NCBI GenBank assembly: GCA_016297775.1
Contig: JAEDGA010000026.1
Location: 1-15,445, forward strand
Direction: 5' to 3'
DNA: 15,445 bases
From: Candidatus Methanomethylophilaceae archaeon
GTDB taxonomy: Archaea > Thermoplasmatota > Thermoplasmata > Methanomassiliicoccales > Methanomethylophilaceae
A model generated the notes under the pieces. That model was not told the DNA's origin and searched no databases. It saw only the letters and a program-made list of their open reading frames with translations. Shown piece by piece: positions 6,722 to 13,509 of the stretch. Positions within the stretch are counted from its first letter, which is position 1. Each line of letters starts with the position of its first letter. Made by a program: the position numbers and the translations under genes.

Positions 6722-6752
6722 GGGGGCGGTTATCCGCCCCCGATGTATTTTT
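6722..6752. terminator. Hairpin terminator between the GPN GTPase and PAN
   Basis: GGGGGCGG (6722-6729) pairs perfectly with CCGCCCCC (6734-6741) around a TTAT loop, followed by gatgta and T5 at 6748-6752. It lies 34 bases past the GTPase stop and 21 bases past the end of the convergent PAN gene. The build (GC stem, then gatgt, then T run) matches the hairpin at 5091-5120. Confidence 0.75.
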
Positions 6753-6762
6753 CACTGTTCGA

Positions 6763-7983
6763 TCAAGCGAACATGTGGGTCGGGACCTGTTTGACCTTGT
6801 TCCTTCCGGCCTCCAGGACCTTGGTCTTGGCGTTGGTGAAATCGTCGAAGTTTACGATGTCCCTTCCGTCCCTGATCGCCAGCATTCCTGCCTCGGTACA
6901 GATGGACTTGATCTCCGCACCCGACGCACCATCGGACATCTCGGCAAGCTTCCTGGTGGAGATATCACCCTCCACGTTCATGCGGGACACGTGGATGTTG
7001 AAGATGTCGGTACGTGCATCCACATCGGGGAGTCCGACCTCTACGATACGGTCGAACCTTCCTGGCCTAAGCAGTGCGTCATCGAGGATGTCGGGCCTGT
7101 TGGTGGCACCGATGATCTTCACGTTGCTCATGGGGGTGAAACCGTCCAGCTCGGATAGGAGCTGCATGAGCGTCCTCTGAACCTCGCGGTCCCCGGAGGT
7201 GGTGACGTCCAACCTCTTGGCTCCGACGGAATCCAGCTCATCTATGAATATGATGCTGGGGGCCTTCTCCTTGGCAAGCTCGAACAATTCGCGTACGAGT
7301 CTGGCACCTTCTCCGATGTACTTCTGCACGAGCTCGGATCCCACCAGCCTTATGAAAGTGGCATTGGTGGCATTGGCGACGGCCTTGGCCATGAGCGTCT
7401 TACCGGTACCTGGAGGACCGACCAGAAGCACTCCCTTGGGGGGCTCGATACCGACCTTTGCGTACAGCTCGGGTCTGAGCAGAGGATCCTCCACGGCCTC
7501 GCGGAGTTCCAGCATCTGGGTCTTGAGACCTCCGATGTCCTCGTAGGATACGTTGGGCTTGTCCACGATCTCCGCTCCGCTGACCACGGGGTCGAAGGGG
7601 GACGGTAGGACGGACATGAGTGCCAGAGTCTGTTTGTTGAGTGCCACCCTGGCCCCCTCAACGATGTCCTCGGTGGGACAGTACTCGGATACGGCCACGA
7701 CGAAATCCGGACCGGTGCTGCTCTTGACGAGTACACGGTTGTCAGGCAGGACATCGCGTACGGTCGCGACGATCATCGGCGGCGACTTTATCCTCTCGAG
7801 TTCACTCCTGAGCCTTGCTAGGTCCTTCTGGACCCTATAAAGCTCGCCCTCGGAATGACGCTTGTCGTTCTCCGCGGCCTGAAGGTCCTCCATGAGCCTC
7901 ACGTTCTGCTCCTCGAGACTCTTAATCTGCTCCCTGAGTTCGAATTCGGTGTCTCCCGACCTGGTGCTGTCGCTGTCTGTCAC
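6763..7983 (-). CDS. pan: Proteasome-activating nucleotidase PAN
   Basis: This is the AAA+ ATPase that caps the archaeal 20S proteasome, unfolding substrates and threading them in; the product is 406 residues. It has an N-terminal coiled coil (about 13-67), an S67-P68-P69 linker, an OB domain (about 70-130) and the AAA module. The module shows Walker A GPPGTGKT (189-196), pore loop Y222-I223-G224, Walker B IIFIDE (244-249), sensor 1 N295 and arginine fingers R306/R309 in LLRPGRFDR. The C-terminus is MFA, so the usual hydrophobic-Tyr-X docking motif carries Phe in place of Tyr. The start is GTG at 7983; the next in-frame Met (31) would cut the coiled coil. A T/A-rich box (8006-8014) lies 22 bases upstream with no Shine-Dalgarno, suggesting leaderless GTG initiation. 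No proteasome subunit is nearby. Confidence 0.94.
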   Translation of the reverse strand: MTDSDSTRSGDTEFELREQIKSLEEQNVRLMEDLQAAENDKRHSEGELYRVQKDLARLRSELERIKSPPMIVATVRDVLPDNRVLVKSSTGPDFVVAVSEYCPTEDIVEGARVALNKQTLALMSVLPSPFDPVVSGAEIVDKPNVSYEDIGGLKTQMLELREAVEDPLLRPELYAKVGIEPPKGVLLVGPPGTGKTLMAKAVANATNATFIRLVGSELVQKYIGEGARLVRELFELAKEKAPSIIFIDELDSVGAKRLDVTTSGDREVQRTLMQLLSELDGFTPMSNVKIIGATNRPDILDDALLRPGRFDRIVEVGLPDVDARTDIFNIHVSRMNVEGDISTRKLAEMSDGASGAEIKSICTEAGMLAIRDGRDIVNFDDFTNAKTKVLEAGRNKVKQVPTHMFA

Positions 7984-7995
7984 GCCCTACACTAT

Positions 7996-8014
7996 ACGCG
8001 CGTGGTTTTTAAGG
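7996..8014 (-). promoter_or_regulatory. PAN promoter: TATA-like box and ACGCGCGT palindrome
   Basis: On the minus strand CCTTAAAAA (8014-8006) is the likely TATA box. The 8-base palindrome ACGCGCGT (7996-8003) follows it between box and start codon. The heptamer CGCGCGT recurs at 8034-8040, upstream of the box. A repressor site is possible but unproven. Confidence 0.4.
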
Positions 8015-8135
8015 TTTGGCTGTTGGACCATATCGCGCGTCATCCGATCCACAGGAACGCTGCCGATGAGCCAGCATGGAAAAAGACCGTACATTCGTAT
8101 GAAAAATACATCAAAACGTCGGTATTCTAATCAAA

Positions 8136-8145
8136 CTTTATATCC
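8136..8145 (+). promoter_or_regulatory. TATA box of MBF1
   Basis: CTTTATATCC is the clearest TATA box in the 184-base PAN-MBF1 gap. The start codon at 8168 lies 24 bases past the TTTATAT core, so the transcript should begin at or within a few bases of ATG. This argues against a longer reading frame from 7892. Confidence 0.65.
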
Positions 8146-8167
8146 AACAATAATCATAGTGAGACCC

Positions 8168-8665
8168 ATGATATGTGAAATGTGCGGTAAGGACGTACCT
8201 TCGACCAGAACGGTGTTCATCGAGGGCACCAGCCTCAGCGTGTGTCCTAACTGCGCCAAATTCGGCGACGAGAACAGGAACGCCAGAGGTGGTGTCGCGG
8301 CAGGACCTTCGTCCGCGATCCTCCAGCAGAGATTGGAAAGGCGCGAGAGGCGCATGAACCCCAAGAACCTCTACGATGACGGCAGGGACCGCATCCAGCT
8401 CATCATCGGATACGGAGATGCCATAAAGGAGGCGCGCGAGGCCAAAGGGATGGATCTCGAGAAGTTCGCCGCGTCCATCAGTGAGAAGAAGGGTACACTC
8501 GCCAAGATCGAGGCCGAGGACCTCACACCCGACGACAAGATCATCAAGAAGATCGAGAAGGCACTCGGTATCAAACTGACCGAGGTCGTTCAGGGCGGAG
8601 GTGCCGTCGGAGGTACCAGAAACAACAACACCATGACGCTCGCCAACTTCATCAAGAAGGAGTGA
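8168..8665 (+). CDS. mbf1: Multiprotein bridging factor 1 (archaeal MBF1, zinc ribbon plus HTH)
   Basis: Archaeal MBF1 is 165 residues here. The N-terminal zinc ribbon carries C3, C6, C26 and C29 (CEMC...CPNC). A glycine/charge-rich linker (33-72) leads to a Cro/C1-type helix-turn-helix at about 75-142, including GDAIKEAREAKGMDLEKFAASI and the conserved SEKKGTLAKIE segment. In eukaryotes MBF1 bridges TBP and activators. The archaeal protein is reported to associate with ribosomes and influence translation, so its role here is not certain. The ATG at 8168 is chosen because the zinc ribbon starts immediately and a TATA box sits at 8136-8145. The gene converges with the DUF2240-type gene, with only three bases between the stop codons. 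Confidence 0.93.
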   Translation: MICEMCGKDVPSTRTVFIEGTSLSVCPNCAKFGDENRNARGGVAAGPSSAILQQRLERRERRMNPKNLYDDGRDRIQLIIGYGDAIKEAREAKGMDLEKFAASISEKKGTLAKIEAEDLTPDDKIIKKIEKALGIKLTEVVQGGGAVGGTRNNNTMTLANFIKKE

Positions 8666-8668
8666 GCA

Positions 8669-9205
8669 TCATTTCTGCCTCACGGACCGGTACACCCTGT
8701 CCGTGAGGTCCCCAATATCCGCACCGTTGTCCCTCAGAACGTACAACGCGGCGGCCTCTATGAATATACCCAGCTTTCTGGAAAGTGCGTTGCATTGGGC
8801 CATGAAGTCCTTGCGTTGCATACCTGCATCCACCGCCCTCTGCATCAGGACGGGCATAAGATCCTCCGGTCCATCCTGCGGCTGTATCGCCTGCTCCTGT
8901 GCCGGTGCATCCGCGGGAGGTGCAGGAACCACGTTTCCGGATACGCATGACGATATGAGCTCGCGTGAAGGCCTGTAAGCCACTGGCACATCCACACCTG
9001 ACACGTCGAAGGCCGTACGGATGACATCCCCGGACCTCTCCAGCAACCCCTGGGAGATCATGGCCTTCACCACGGCCTTCGCATCGGAGTAGCTCATCCA
9101 GCGAAGATCCATGGACATGCCCATCAGCAAAAGATTCTCCGTGAAAACCGTCTTCCCCTTGTTGCGTACGAATGCGCACAGGCAAAGCTTGAGGTTGTCT
9201 TCCAT
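8669..9205 (-). CDS. DUF2240-type archaeal protein, function unknown
   Basis: This 178-residue protein has a pattern I associate with the archaeal DUF2240 family. Its N-terminal half matches a winged-helix-like region: FTENLLLMGMSMDLRWMSYS followed by DAKAVVKAMISQGLL, then FDVSGVDVPVAYRPSRELI. A Pro/Ala/Gln-rich linker lies at about 93-112. The C-terminal helical part is LMQRAVDAGMQRKDFMAQCN followed by ALSRKLGIFIEAAALYVLRD. No enzymatic motif is visible, and regulation or nucleic-acid binding is only a guess. ATG 9205 is preferred to the open frame from 9277 because a TATA-like CCAAATATG (9226-9234) lies 20 bases upstream and the family begins near here. There is no Shine-Dalgarno. It is divergent from rpoK and convergent with MBF1. 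Confidence 0.72.
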   Translation of the reverse strand: MEDNLKLCLCAFVRNKGKTVFTENLLLMGMSMDLRWMSYSDAKAVVKAMISQGLLERSGDVIRTAFDVSGVDVPVAYRPSRELISSCVSGNVVPAPPADAPAQEQAIQPQDGPEDLMPVLMQRAVDAGMQRKDFMAQCNALSRKLGIFIEAAALYVLRDNGADIGDLTDRVYRSVRQK

Positions 9206-9225
9206 ACCCGTCCGAACGATAAGTA

Positions 9226-9234
9226 CATATTTGG
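9226..9234 (-). promoter_or_regulatory. TATA-like box of the DUF2240-type gene
   Basis: On the minus strand CCAAATATG ends 20 bases before the ATG, giving a leaderless or near-leaderless transcript. A 20-base quasi-palindrome (9251-9270, one mismatch and one G-T pair per half) lies 16 bases further upstream. Confidence 0.5.
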
Positions 9235-9316
9235 CTCTTGTGAGTGACCTGACCGTACTCGGGTACCGTCCACACATCCTTAGAATATAGGAGAGAACAG
9301 GTATTATTCAACGAAA

Positions 9317-9342
9317 GCTTTATAGCTAACACCTTAATATCC
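9317..9342 (+). promoter_or_regulatory. Two TATA-like boxes upstream of rpoK
   Basis: GCTTTATAGC (9317-9326) and CCTTAATATCC (9332-9342) both precede rpoK. The second sits about 21 bases before the ATG and predicts a start site at or next to it. The first predicts a leader of some 15 bases. This is the same two-box layout seen before purP. Confidence 0.55.
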
Positions 9343-9362
9343 GAGTTACTTCAAACGGTGAT

Positions 9363-9545
9363 ATGATGATTAAGAACTCTAGGTTCGAAAAGGCAAGGAT
9401 CATCGGTGCCAGGGCTCTGCAGATCGCTCTGGGCGCACCAATTCTCGTGGACTATCCAGTCGATATGATAGATCCCGTTGATATCGCTATGTTGGAGTAT
9501 GACTGCGAGATCATTCCGATCTCCGTCAACAGAGACACTAACTGA
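9363..9545 (+). CDS. rpoK: DNA-directed RNA polymerase subunit K (Rpb6/omega family)
   Basis: RpoK (60 residues) is the small archaeal RNA polymerase subunit equivalent to Rpb6 and bacterial omega, needed for assembly and stability of the enzyme. The family core RFEKARIIGARALQIALGAP (7-26) is intact, followed by the acidic VDMIDPVDIAMLEYD segment. The start is the ATG at 9363 or the adjacent ATG at 9366. GGTGAT (9357-9362) abuts the first, which is too close for normal Shine-Dalgarno use, and a TATA box sits about 21 bases upstream, so leaderless initiation is likely. The gene is followed after 15 bases by rpsB. In many euryarchaea enolase lies between these two, and it is absent here. Confidence 0.95.
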   Translation: MMIKNSRFEKARIIGARALQIALGAPILVDYPVDMIDPVDIAMLEYDCEIIPISVNRDTN

Positions 9546-9560
9546 GATTGAGGTTTTGTT

Positions 9561-10172
9561 ATGAGTGAAATGGAGAACACAGATCTTTTGATTGCAGAGG
9601 ACACCTACCTTACTTCCGGAGTCCACATCGGTACCCAGCAGAAGAGCGCCGACATGAAGGATTTCATCTACAAGGTCAGGCAGGATGGACTCTACGTCCT
9701 TGATGTCAAGAAGACCGATGAGAGGCTCAGGGCAGCCGCGAAGTTCATCGCACGCTTCGACCCCAAGAGAGTCCTCGTCGTTTCCGCAAGGCAGTACGGT
9801 CAGAAGCCCGCAAGGGAGTTCTCCAAGGCGATCGGAGCACCCACTTACGACGGTCGTTTCGTTCCCGGAACACTCACCAACCCCATGAACGCATCCTTCG
9901 TCGAGCCCGAGGTCATCATCTGTACCGACCCCGCAGCCGACAAGCAGGCACTCAAAGAGGCACTCGACATCCAGATCCCCATCATCGCAATGTGCGATGC
10001 AAACAACGAGACCAGGAACGTCGACCTCGTCATCCCCACCAACAACAAGGGAAGGCGCGCTCTCGCCTGCATCTACTGGGTCCTCACCAGGCAGGTCCTC
10101 CTCGAGAGGGGAGACCTCAAAGATCCCGCAGACTTCAAGCTCGAGATCGAGGACTTCGAGTCCAAGCTCTGA
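9561..10172 (+). CDS. rpsB: 30S ribosomal protein S2 (uS2)
   Basis: This is ribosomal protein uS2 of the small subunit, 203 residues, a normal archaeal length. Typical stretches are YLTSGVHIGTQQKSADMKDF near the N-terminus, PKRVLVVSARQYGQKPAREF in the middle, then PEVIICTDPAADKQALKEA and IPIIAMCDANNETRNVDLVI. The C-terminal tail is short and acidic. The ATG at 9561 has GAGGTT (9550-9555) five bases upstream, partly in the 15-base gap after rpoK, so it is probably co-transcribed with rpoK. Codon use is strongly biased to C-ending codons, as expected for a highly expressed gene. A long hairpin follows. Confidence 0.97.
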   Translation: MSEMENTDLLIAEDTYLTSGVHIGTQQKSADMKDFIYKVRQDGLYVLDVKKTDERLRAAAKFIARFDPKRVLVVSARQYGQKPAREFSKAIGAPTYDGRFVPGTLTNPMNASFVEPEVIICTDPAADKQALKEALDIQIPIIAMCDANNETRNVDLVIPTNNKGRRALACIYWVLTRQVLLERGDLKDPADFKLEIEDFESKL

Positions 10173-10196
10173 AACCATTCGAAGACCCAATCTCAT

Positions 10197-10228
10197 GTCC
10201 CCGGTCCCGACCTTTCGGGATCGGGGAC
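10197..10228 (+). terminator. Long hairpin after rpsB
   Basis: GTCCCCGGTCCCGA (10197-10210) pairs with TCGGGATCGGGGAC (10215-10228) over 14 positions, with one G-T pair, around a CCTT loop. It begins 24 bases after the rpsB stop. No T run follows (caaagaaattc). It may end the rpoK-rpsB transcript, protect its 3' end or act as a processing site. Confidence 0.55.
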
Positions 10229-10283
10229 CAAAGAAATTCTGAACATTGTGTATACCGCGTGAGGTTGGCGGGCGCACAGTGGA

Positions 10284-10293
10284 AAACTTAAGG
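10284..10293 (+). promoter_or_regulatory. Weak TATA-like box before the MEMO-family gene
   Basis: AAACTTAAGG is the best AT-rich box in the 166-base gap after rpsB. It predicts a start site near 10315 and a leader of about 25 bases. No good Shine-Dalgarno precedes the ATG at 10339. Confidence 0.3.
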
Positions 10294-10338
10294 ACTGCCA
10301 ATCGTCAGATTGATACGCATCCGCACATATCATCGGAT

Positions 10339-11163
10339 ATGCATGAGAATGTCAGATACCCTGCCGTGGCAGGGAGATTCTACCCTCTCGAGAAGGACAT
10401 ATTGATCTCCACCATCGAGAGATGTTTCTCCCATGAATTGGGACCGGGACCCGCGTCCGAAAACGACGGACACGATGACGTCAAAGCCGTGATGGTCCCG
10501 CACGCTGGGTATATGGCCTCCGGTATGAATGCCGCACACGGTTTCGATGCGTTGAGGAGGAGTGGCAGACCGGATGCCTACGTGATCATAGGTCCGGACC
10601 ATTACGGCGTACCGTACAAAGCGGTATTGTGCTCCGATGCATATCTGACACCTCTTGGTGAATGCCCTGTCCATGAGGAGATATGCGGACGCCTGAGGGA
10701 GATGATCCCCGACGACCCCAGGGCACACATGCGCGAGCATTCCATCGAGGTCGAGGTGCCTTTCCTGCAGTACATCGACCCGGATGCGAGGATTGTGCCT
10801 ATTATCATGGGCAGACAGGATCTCGGTACGGCCGAGGCGCTGGCGGACATTTTGAAGGAGATCCGCAAAGATTTCGACGTGAGATTCATCGCATCGTCGG
10901 ATTTGATGCATTATGTCCCGTATGATACAGAGAGAGGATTGGACTCCATGCTGCTGGAACATATCACAGCCTGCGACATCGAAGGTATGTATCGCATGAT
11001 ATCAGACTTCGACATGAGCGTTTGCGGATACGGCCCCATCGCCACCGCGATAATGGCATCCGGATCCACGAAAGGGAGGTTGCTGAAACATACCAACTCC
11101 TGGGATTCCCTCTCGTACGACCGTGATGCGGTGGTAGGTTATGCATCTACGGAATTCGTATGA
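10339..11163 (+). CDS. MEMO-family (AmmeMemoRadiSam system protein B-like) protein
   Basis: This 274-residue protein has the MEMO fold, related to class III extradiol dioxygenases. Human MEMO1 binds a metal, while the archaeal role is unsettled. Recognised blocks are YPAVAGRFYP (7-16), MVPHAGYMASG (52-62, H55), IIGPDHYG (83-90, H88), EHSIEVEVPFLQY (133-145), ASSDLMHY (185-192, H191) and CGYGPI (229-234, C229). These are the conserved His/Cys metal-site positions of the family. GPDH replaces the more usual GPNH. ATG 10339 is chosen because homologues start a few residues before YPAVAG; an open frame from 10246 has no support. MEMO genes often follow rpsB in Euryarchaeota, as here. No AMMECR1 or radical SAM partner is in the window. 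Confidence 0.9.
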   Translation: MHENVRYPAVAGRFYPLEKDILISTIERCFSHELGPGPASENDGHDDVKAVMVPHAGYMASGMNAAHGFDALRRSGRPDAYVIIGPDHYGVPYKAVLCSDAYLTPLGECPVHEEICGRLREMIPDDPRAHMREHSIEVEVPFLQYIDPDARIVPIIMGRQDLGTAEALADILKEIRKDFDVRFIASSDLMHYVPYDTERGLDSMLLEHITACDIEGMYRMISDFDMSVCGYGPIATAIMASGSTKGRLLKHTNSWDSLSYDRDAVVGYASTEFV

Positions 11164-11225
11164 TGTTCCGTATCGAACAGAAAACCCAAAATCTGTACCC
11201 CCTGACAGACCCAGCACACCGATTC

Positions 11226-11237
11226 CCTTTAAATTGG
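11226..11237 (+). promoter_or_regulatory. TATA-like box of putP
   Basis: CCTTTAAATTGG lies about 40 bases before the start codon, predicting a leader of roughly 20 bases that includes the strong GAGGAGGT at 11264-11271. ATTGG (11233-11237) and CCAAT (11256-11260) also form a short inverted pair across the predicted start site. Confidence 0.5.
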
Positions 11238-11276
11238 GGTATCGTGATATGGGCGCCAATATAGAGGAGGTTTCAA

Positions 11277-13385
11277 ATGGAATTATTGTTGCTCGCAACA
11301 TTCATTGCGTATTTCGTCGTCGTCATAGGCATCGGCGCATACTTCTACAACAGAAGCGCAAAGATGAAAGAATACTTCCTCGCCGACAGACAGCTCAACC
11401 CCTATGTGGTGGCATTGTCCGCCCAGGCATCCGATATGAGCGGATGGCTGCTGATGGGTCTCCCGGGATCCATCCTCGTGGCGGGAGTCGGCGAGATATG
11501 GGTAGGTATCGGTCTCGCGATCGGAACATACCTTGCATGGCTCATCATCGCCAAACGTCTGAGGATTTACTCCGAGAAGGTCAACAACGCCATCACCATC
11601 TCCGAGTACTTCTCCAACCGTTTCAACGACAAGAACGGAACACTCAGGATCCTCTGCGGTGTCGTCATCCTTGTCTTCTTCACATTCTACGTCGCATCCG
11701 CATTCGTCTCCGGAGGAAAGGTCCTGCTTGCCATATTCCCCGACTCCGAGTACCTGTGGATGATGCTCGCATGTGCATTGATCATCATCATCTACACATT
11801 CATGGGCGGATTCAAGGCGGTCTGCTGGACCGACTTCTTCCAGGGAATGCTTATGCTCATCGCCATCGTCATCATCCCTCTGGCCATCACCGGTCAGCTG
11901 GGAGGGGTCGAGGCCGCATGGGACCAGATCCAGAGCATCGCATCCGTGGACCCCGCATTCTCCATCGACTTCATCCAGTGCGGATGGATCGCCATCCTCT
12001 CCGGACTCGCATGGGGTATCGGTTACTTCGGTATGCCCCACATCCATGTCAGATACATGGCCATCAAGAACGCCGATGAGATCAGGATCTCCAGGCGCGT
12101 GGCGACCGTTTGGGTCGTCATCGCACTCGGATGCGCATGTCTCATCGGACTCATCGGAAGGGCCTGGGCCGAGGCAAACGGAATGTCCGCGGAGGTCATG
12201 GCCACTCCCGAGAACATCCTGATCTTCATCGTCAACGACCTATGGTCGGTCGCGATCCCTGCGATCGCGGGAATCATCTTCGCCGCACTCATGGCAGCCG
12301 TCATGAGTACCGCGGATTCCCAGCTCCTGGTGGCATCGTCCTCCATCAGCAACGATATCTACAAACACTTCAAGGGAGACTCCATCTCCGAGGAGAGACT
12401 CGTTTGGATCTCCAGAGGAATCGTCATCATCGTTGCCGCCATCGCGGCGTTCATCGCGATGGATCCCGCAAGCTCCATCATGGAACTCGTTTCATTCGCA
12501 TGGGCCGGATTCGGTGCGGCATTCGGACCTCTCATGATCCTGTCCCTCTTCTGGAAGAGGACCAACAAGAGCGGTGCCATCGCCGGTATCATCACCGGAT
12601 TCGTTGTAACCGTGGTATGGAACACCTTCCTCAGAAGCTGCATCCTCGGTAAGATCTTCGGTGTCTCCGGACTTGTGATCGACACCCCCGTCACCGGTCT
12701 GTACGAGCTTCTTCCCGGATTCATCATCGCGGGACTCGTGATCATCATCGTCAGCCTGATCACCGGAAAGCCCACCAAGGATATGGAGGACGTGTTCGAT
12801 TATGTCGATTCGGAGTGCAGGAGGAGCGCTAAGCCCTACACCTGCACATCCACCGCCAAGGCGGGAATCCTCGCGGCCATCCTGTTCTTCGCAGGACTCC
12901 TTTCAAGCATCGTGGTAAGCGGTGTCGAGGAAGCTGTCGCATACATCACCATCGGTGACCTCCTTGTCGCCGGAGGATGGGATGCGGCATTGGCGTTCAT
13001 CGCCGTGTTCGTCGGAGGATTCCTTGTGGCCATATGCGGATACTGCATGACCAAGGAGAAGAGCCAGTGCTCCCAGATCGCAGGCGCTATGATCCTCATC
13101 GCAGGTATCGCCATGGCACTTGCGGGACTCATCGACATGGGTTACGATGCGCACTTCGTCCTGAAGAACATCGCACTCGTCGCAGGAATCGTCGCACTTC
13201 CGATCCTCGTCGGAGAGGACATCCTCGCCCGCAGGTCCATCACGACCGGTGCCACCCTCGTGGCGGTGGCCGTGTTCCTCGGATTCTGGGCAGCCTCCCT
13301 CATGGAGGTCTCGGTGGCCATATCCCTGGCACTGATGGCATGCCTGGCAATCCAGTCGCTGGCCCGCATCGGCAGGAAGGCTTGA
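11277..13385 (+). CDS. putP: Sodium/proline symporter-like transporter (SSS family) with extra C-terminal membrane domain
   Basis: This 702-residue member of the sodium:solute symporter family is closest in pattern to PutP, which imports proline with Na+. The core (1 to about 500) has ASDMSGWLLMGLPG (51-64), where D53 and S55 match E. coli PutP D55 and S57. R38 precedes it, and VMSTADSQLLVASSSISNDI (343-362) contains the Na+-site pair S344/T345. The core has about 13 membrane helices. PutP proteins are usually near 500 residues; here a Cys-containing loop (505-526) leads to an added hydrophobic domain (527-702) with about six predicted helices. The ATG at 11277 has GAGGAGGT at 11264-11271, five bases upstream. 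A UUCG-loop hairpin follows. The substrate is assigned by motif similarity and other amino acids are possible. Confidence 0.88.
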   Translation: MELLLLATFIAYFVVVIGIGAYFYNRSAKMKEYFLADRQLNPYVVALSAQASDMSGWLLMGLPGSILVAGVGEIWVGIGLAIGTYLAWLIIAKRLRIYSEKVNNAITISEYFSNRFNDKNGTLRILCGVVILVFFTFYVASAFVSGGKVLLAIFPDSEYLWMMLACALIIIIYTFMGGFKAVCWTDFFQGMLMLIAIVIIPLAITGQLGGVEAAWDQIQSIASVDPAFSIDFIQCGWIAILSGLAWGIGYFGMPHIHVRYMAIKNADEIRISRRVATVWVVIALGCACLIGLIGRAWAEANGMSAEVMATPENILIFIVNDLWSVAIPAIAGIIFAALMAAVMSTADSQLLVASSSISNDIYKHFKGDSISEERLVWISRGIVIIVAAIAAFIAMDPASSIMELVSFAWAGFGAAFGPLMILSLFWKRTNKSGAIAGIITGFVVTVVWNTFLRSCILGKIFGVSGLVIDTPVTGLYELLPGFIIAGLVIIIVSLITGKPTKDMEDVFDYVDSECRRSAKPYTCTSTAKAGILAAILFFAGLLSSIVVSGVEEAVAYITIGDLLVAGGWDAALAFIAVFVGGFLVAICGYCMTKEKSQCSQIAGAMILIAGIAMALAGLIDMGYDAHFVLKNIALVAGIVALPILVGEDILARRSITTGATLVAVAVFLGFWAASLMEVSVAISLALMACLAIQSLARIGRKA

Positions 13386-13389
13386 AACA

Positions 13390-13407
13390 GCGGGGCTTCG
13401 GCCCCGC
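13390..13407 (+). terminator. Hairpin with TTCG loop after putP
   Basis: GCGGGGC (13390-13396) pairs perfectly with GCCCCGC (13401-13407) around a TTCG tetraloop, four bases after the putP stop. Only short T stretches (gttcttta) follow. It very likely marks the 3' end of the putP transcript. Confidence 0.7.
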
Positions 13408-13460
13408 ATTACGTTCTTTACATCTGGGTATCATCGACATCGATGGATCGCCCTACGTTA

Positions 13461-13470
13461 GGTTTAAAAG
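13461..13470 (+). promoter_or_regulatory. TATA box of the small membrane protein, with upstream dyad
   Basis: GGTTTAAAAG predicts a start site near 13492, leaving a leader of about 18 bases that contains GGTGA at 13500-13504. A short dyad CATCGA-CA-TCGATG (13432-13445) ends 15 bases upstream of the box. Confidence 0.55.
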
Positions 13471-13509
13471 AACCGACACGATACATCCTTCATAATAACG
13501 GTGAAAACT

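Noticed and set aside
7892..8167. Longer MBF1 reading frame starting within PAN
   Set aside because: It overlaps the PAN coding region and contains the MBF1 TATA box; the zinc ribbon starts at the ATG at 8168.
9351..10301. 316-residue minus-strand open frame over rpoK and rpsB
   Set aside because: Both plus-strand genes are certain, and the antisense frame lacks any domain and is rich in Val/Gly/Asp/Leu.
11141..12079. 312-residue plus-strand frame overlapping putP
   Set aside because: His/Arg-rich frame-shift shadow of the membrane protein with no membrane helices or motif.
13501..13509. GTG start for the small membrane protein
   Set aside because: The GTG is part of the GGTGA Shine-Dalgarno that is correctly spaced for the ATG at 13510.
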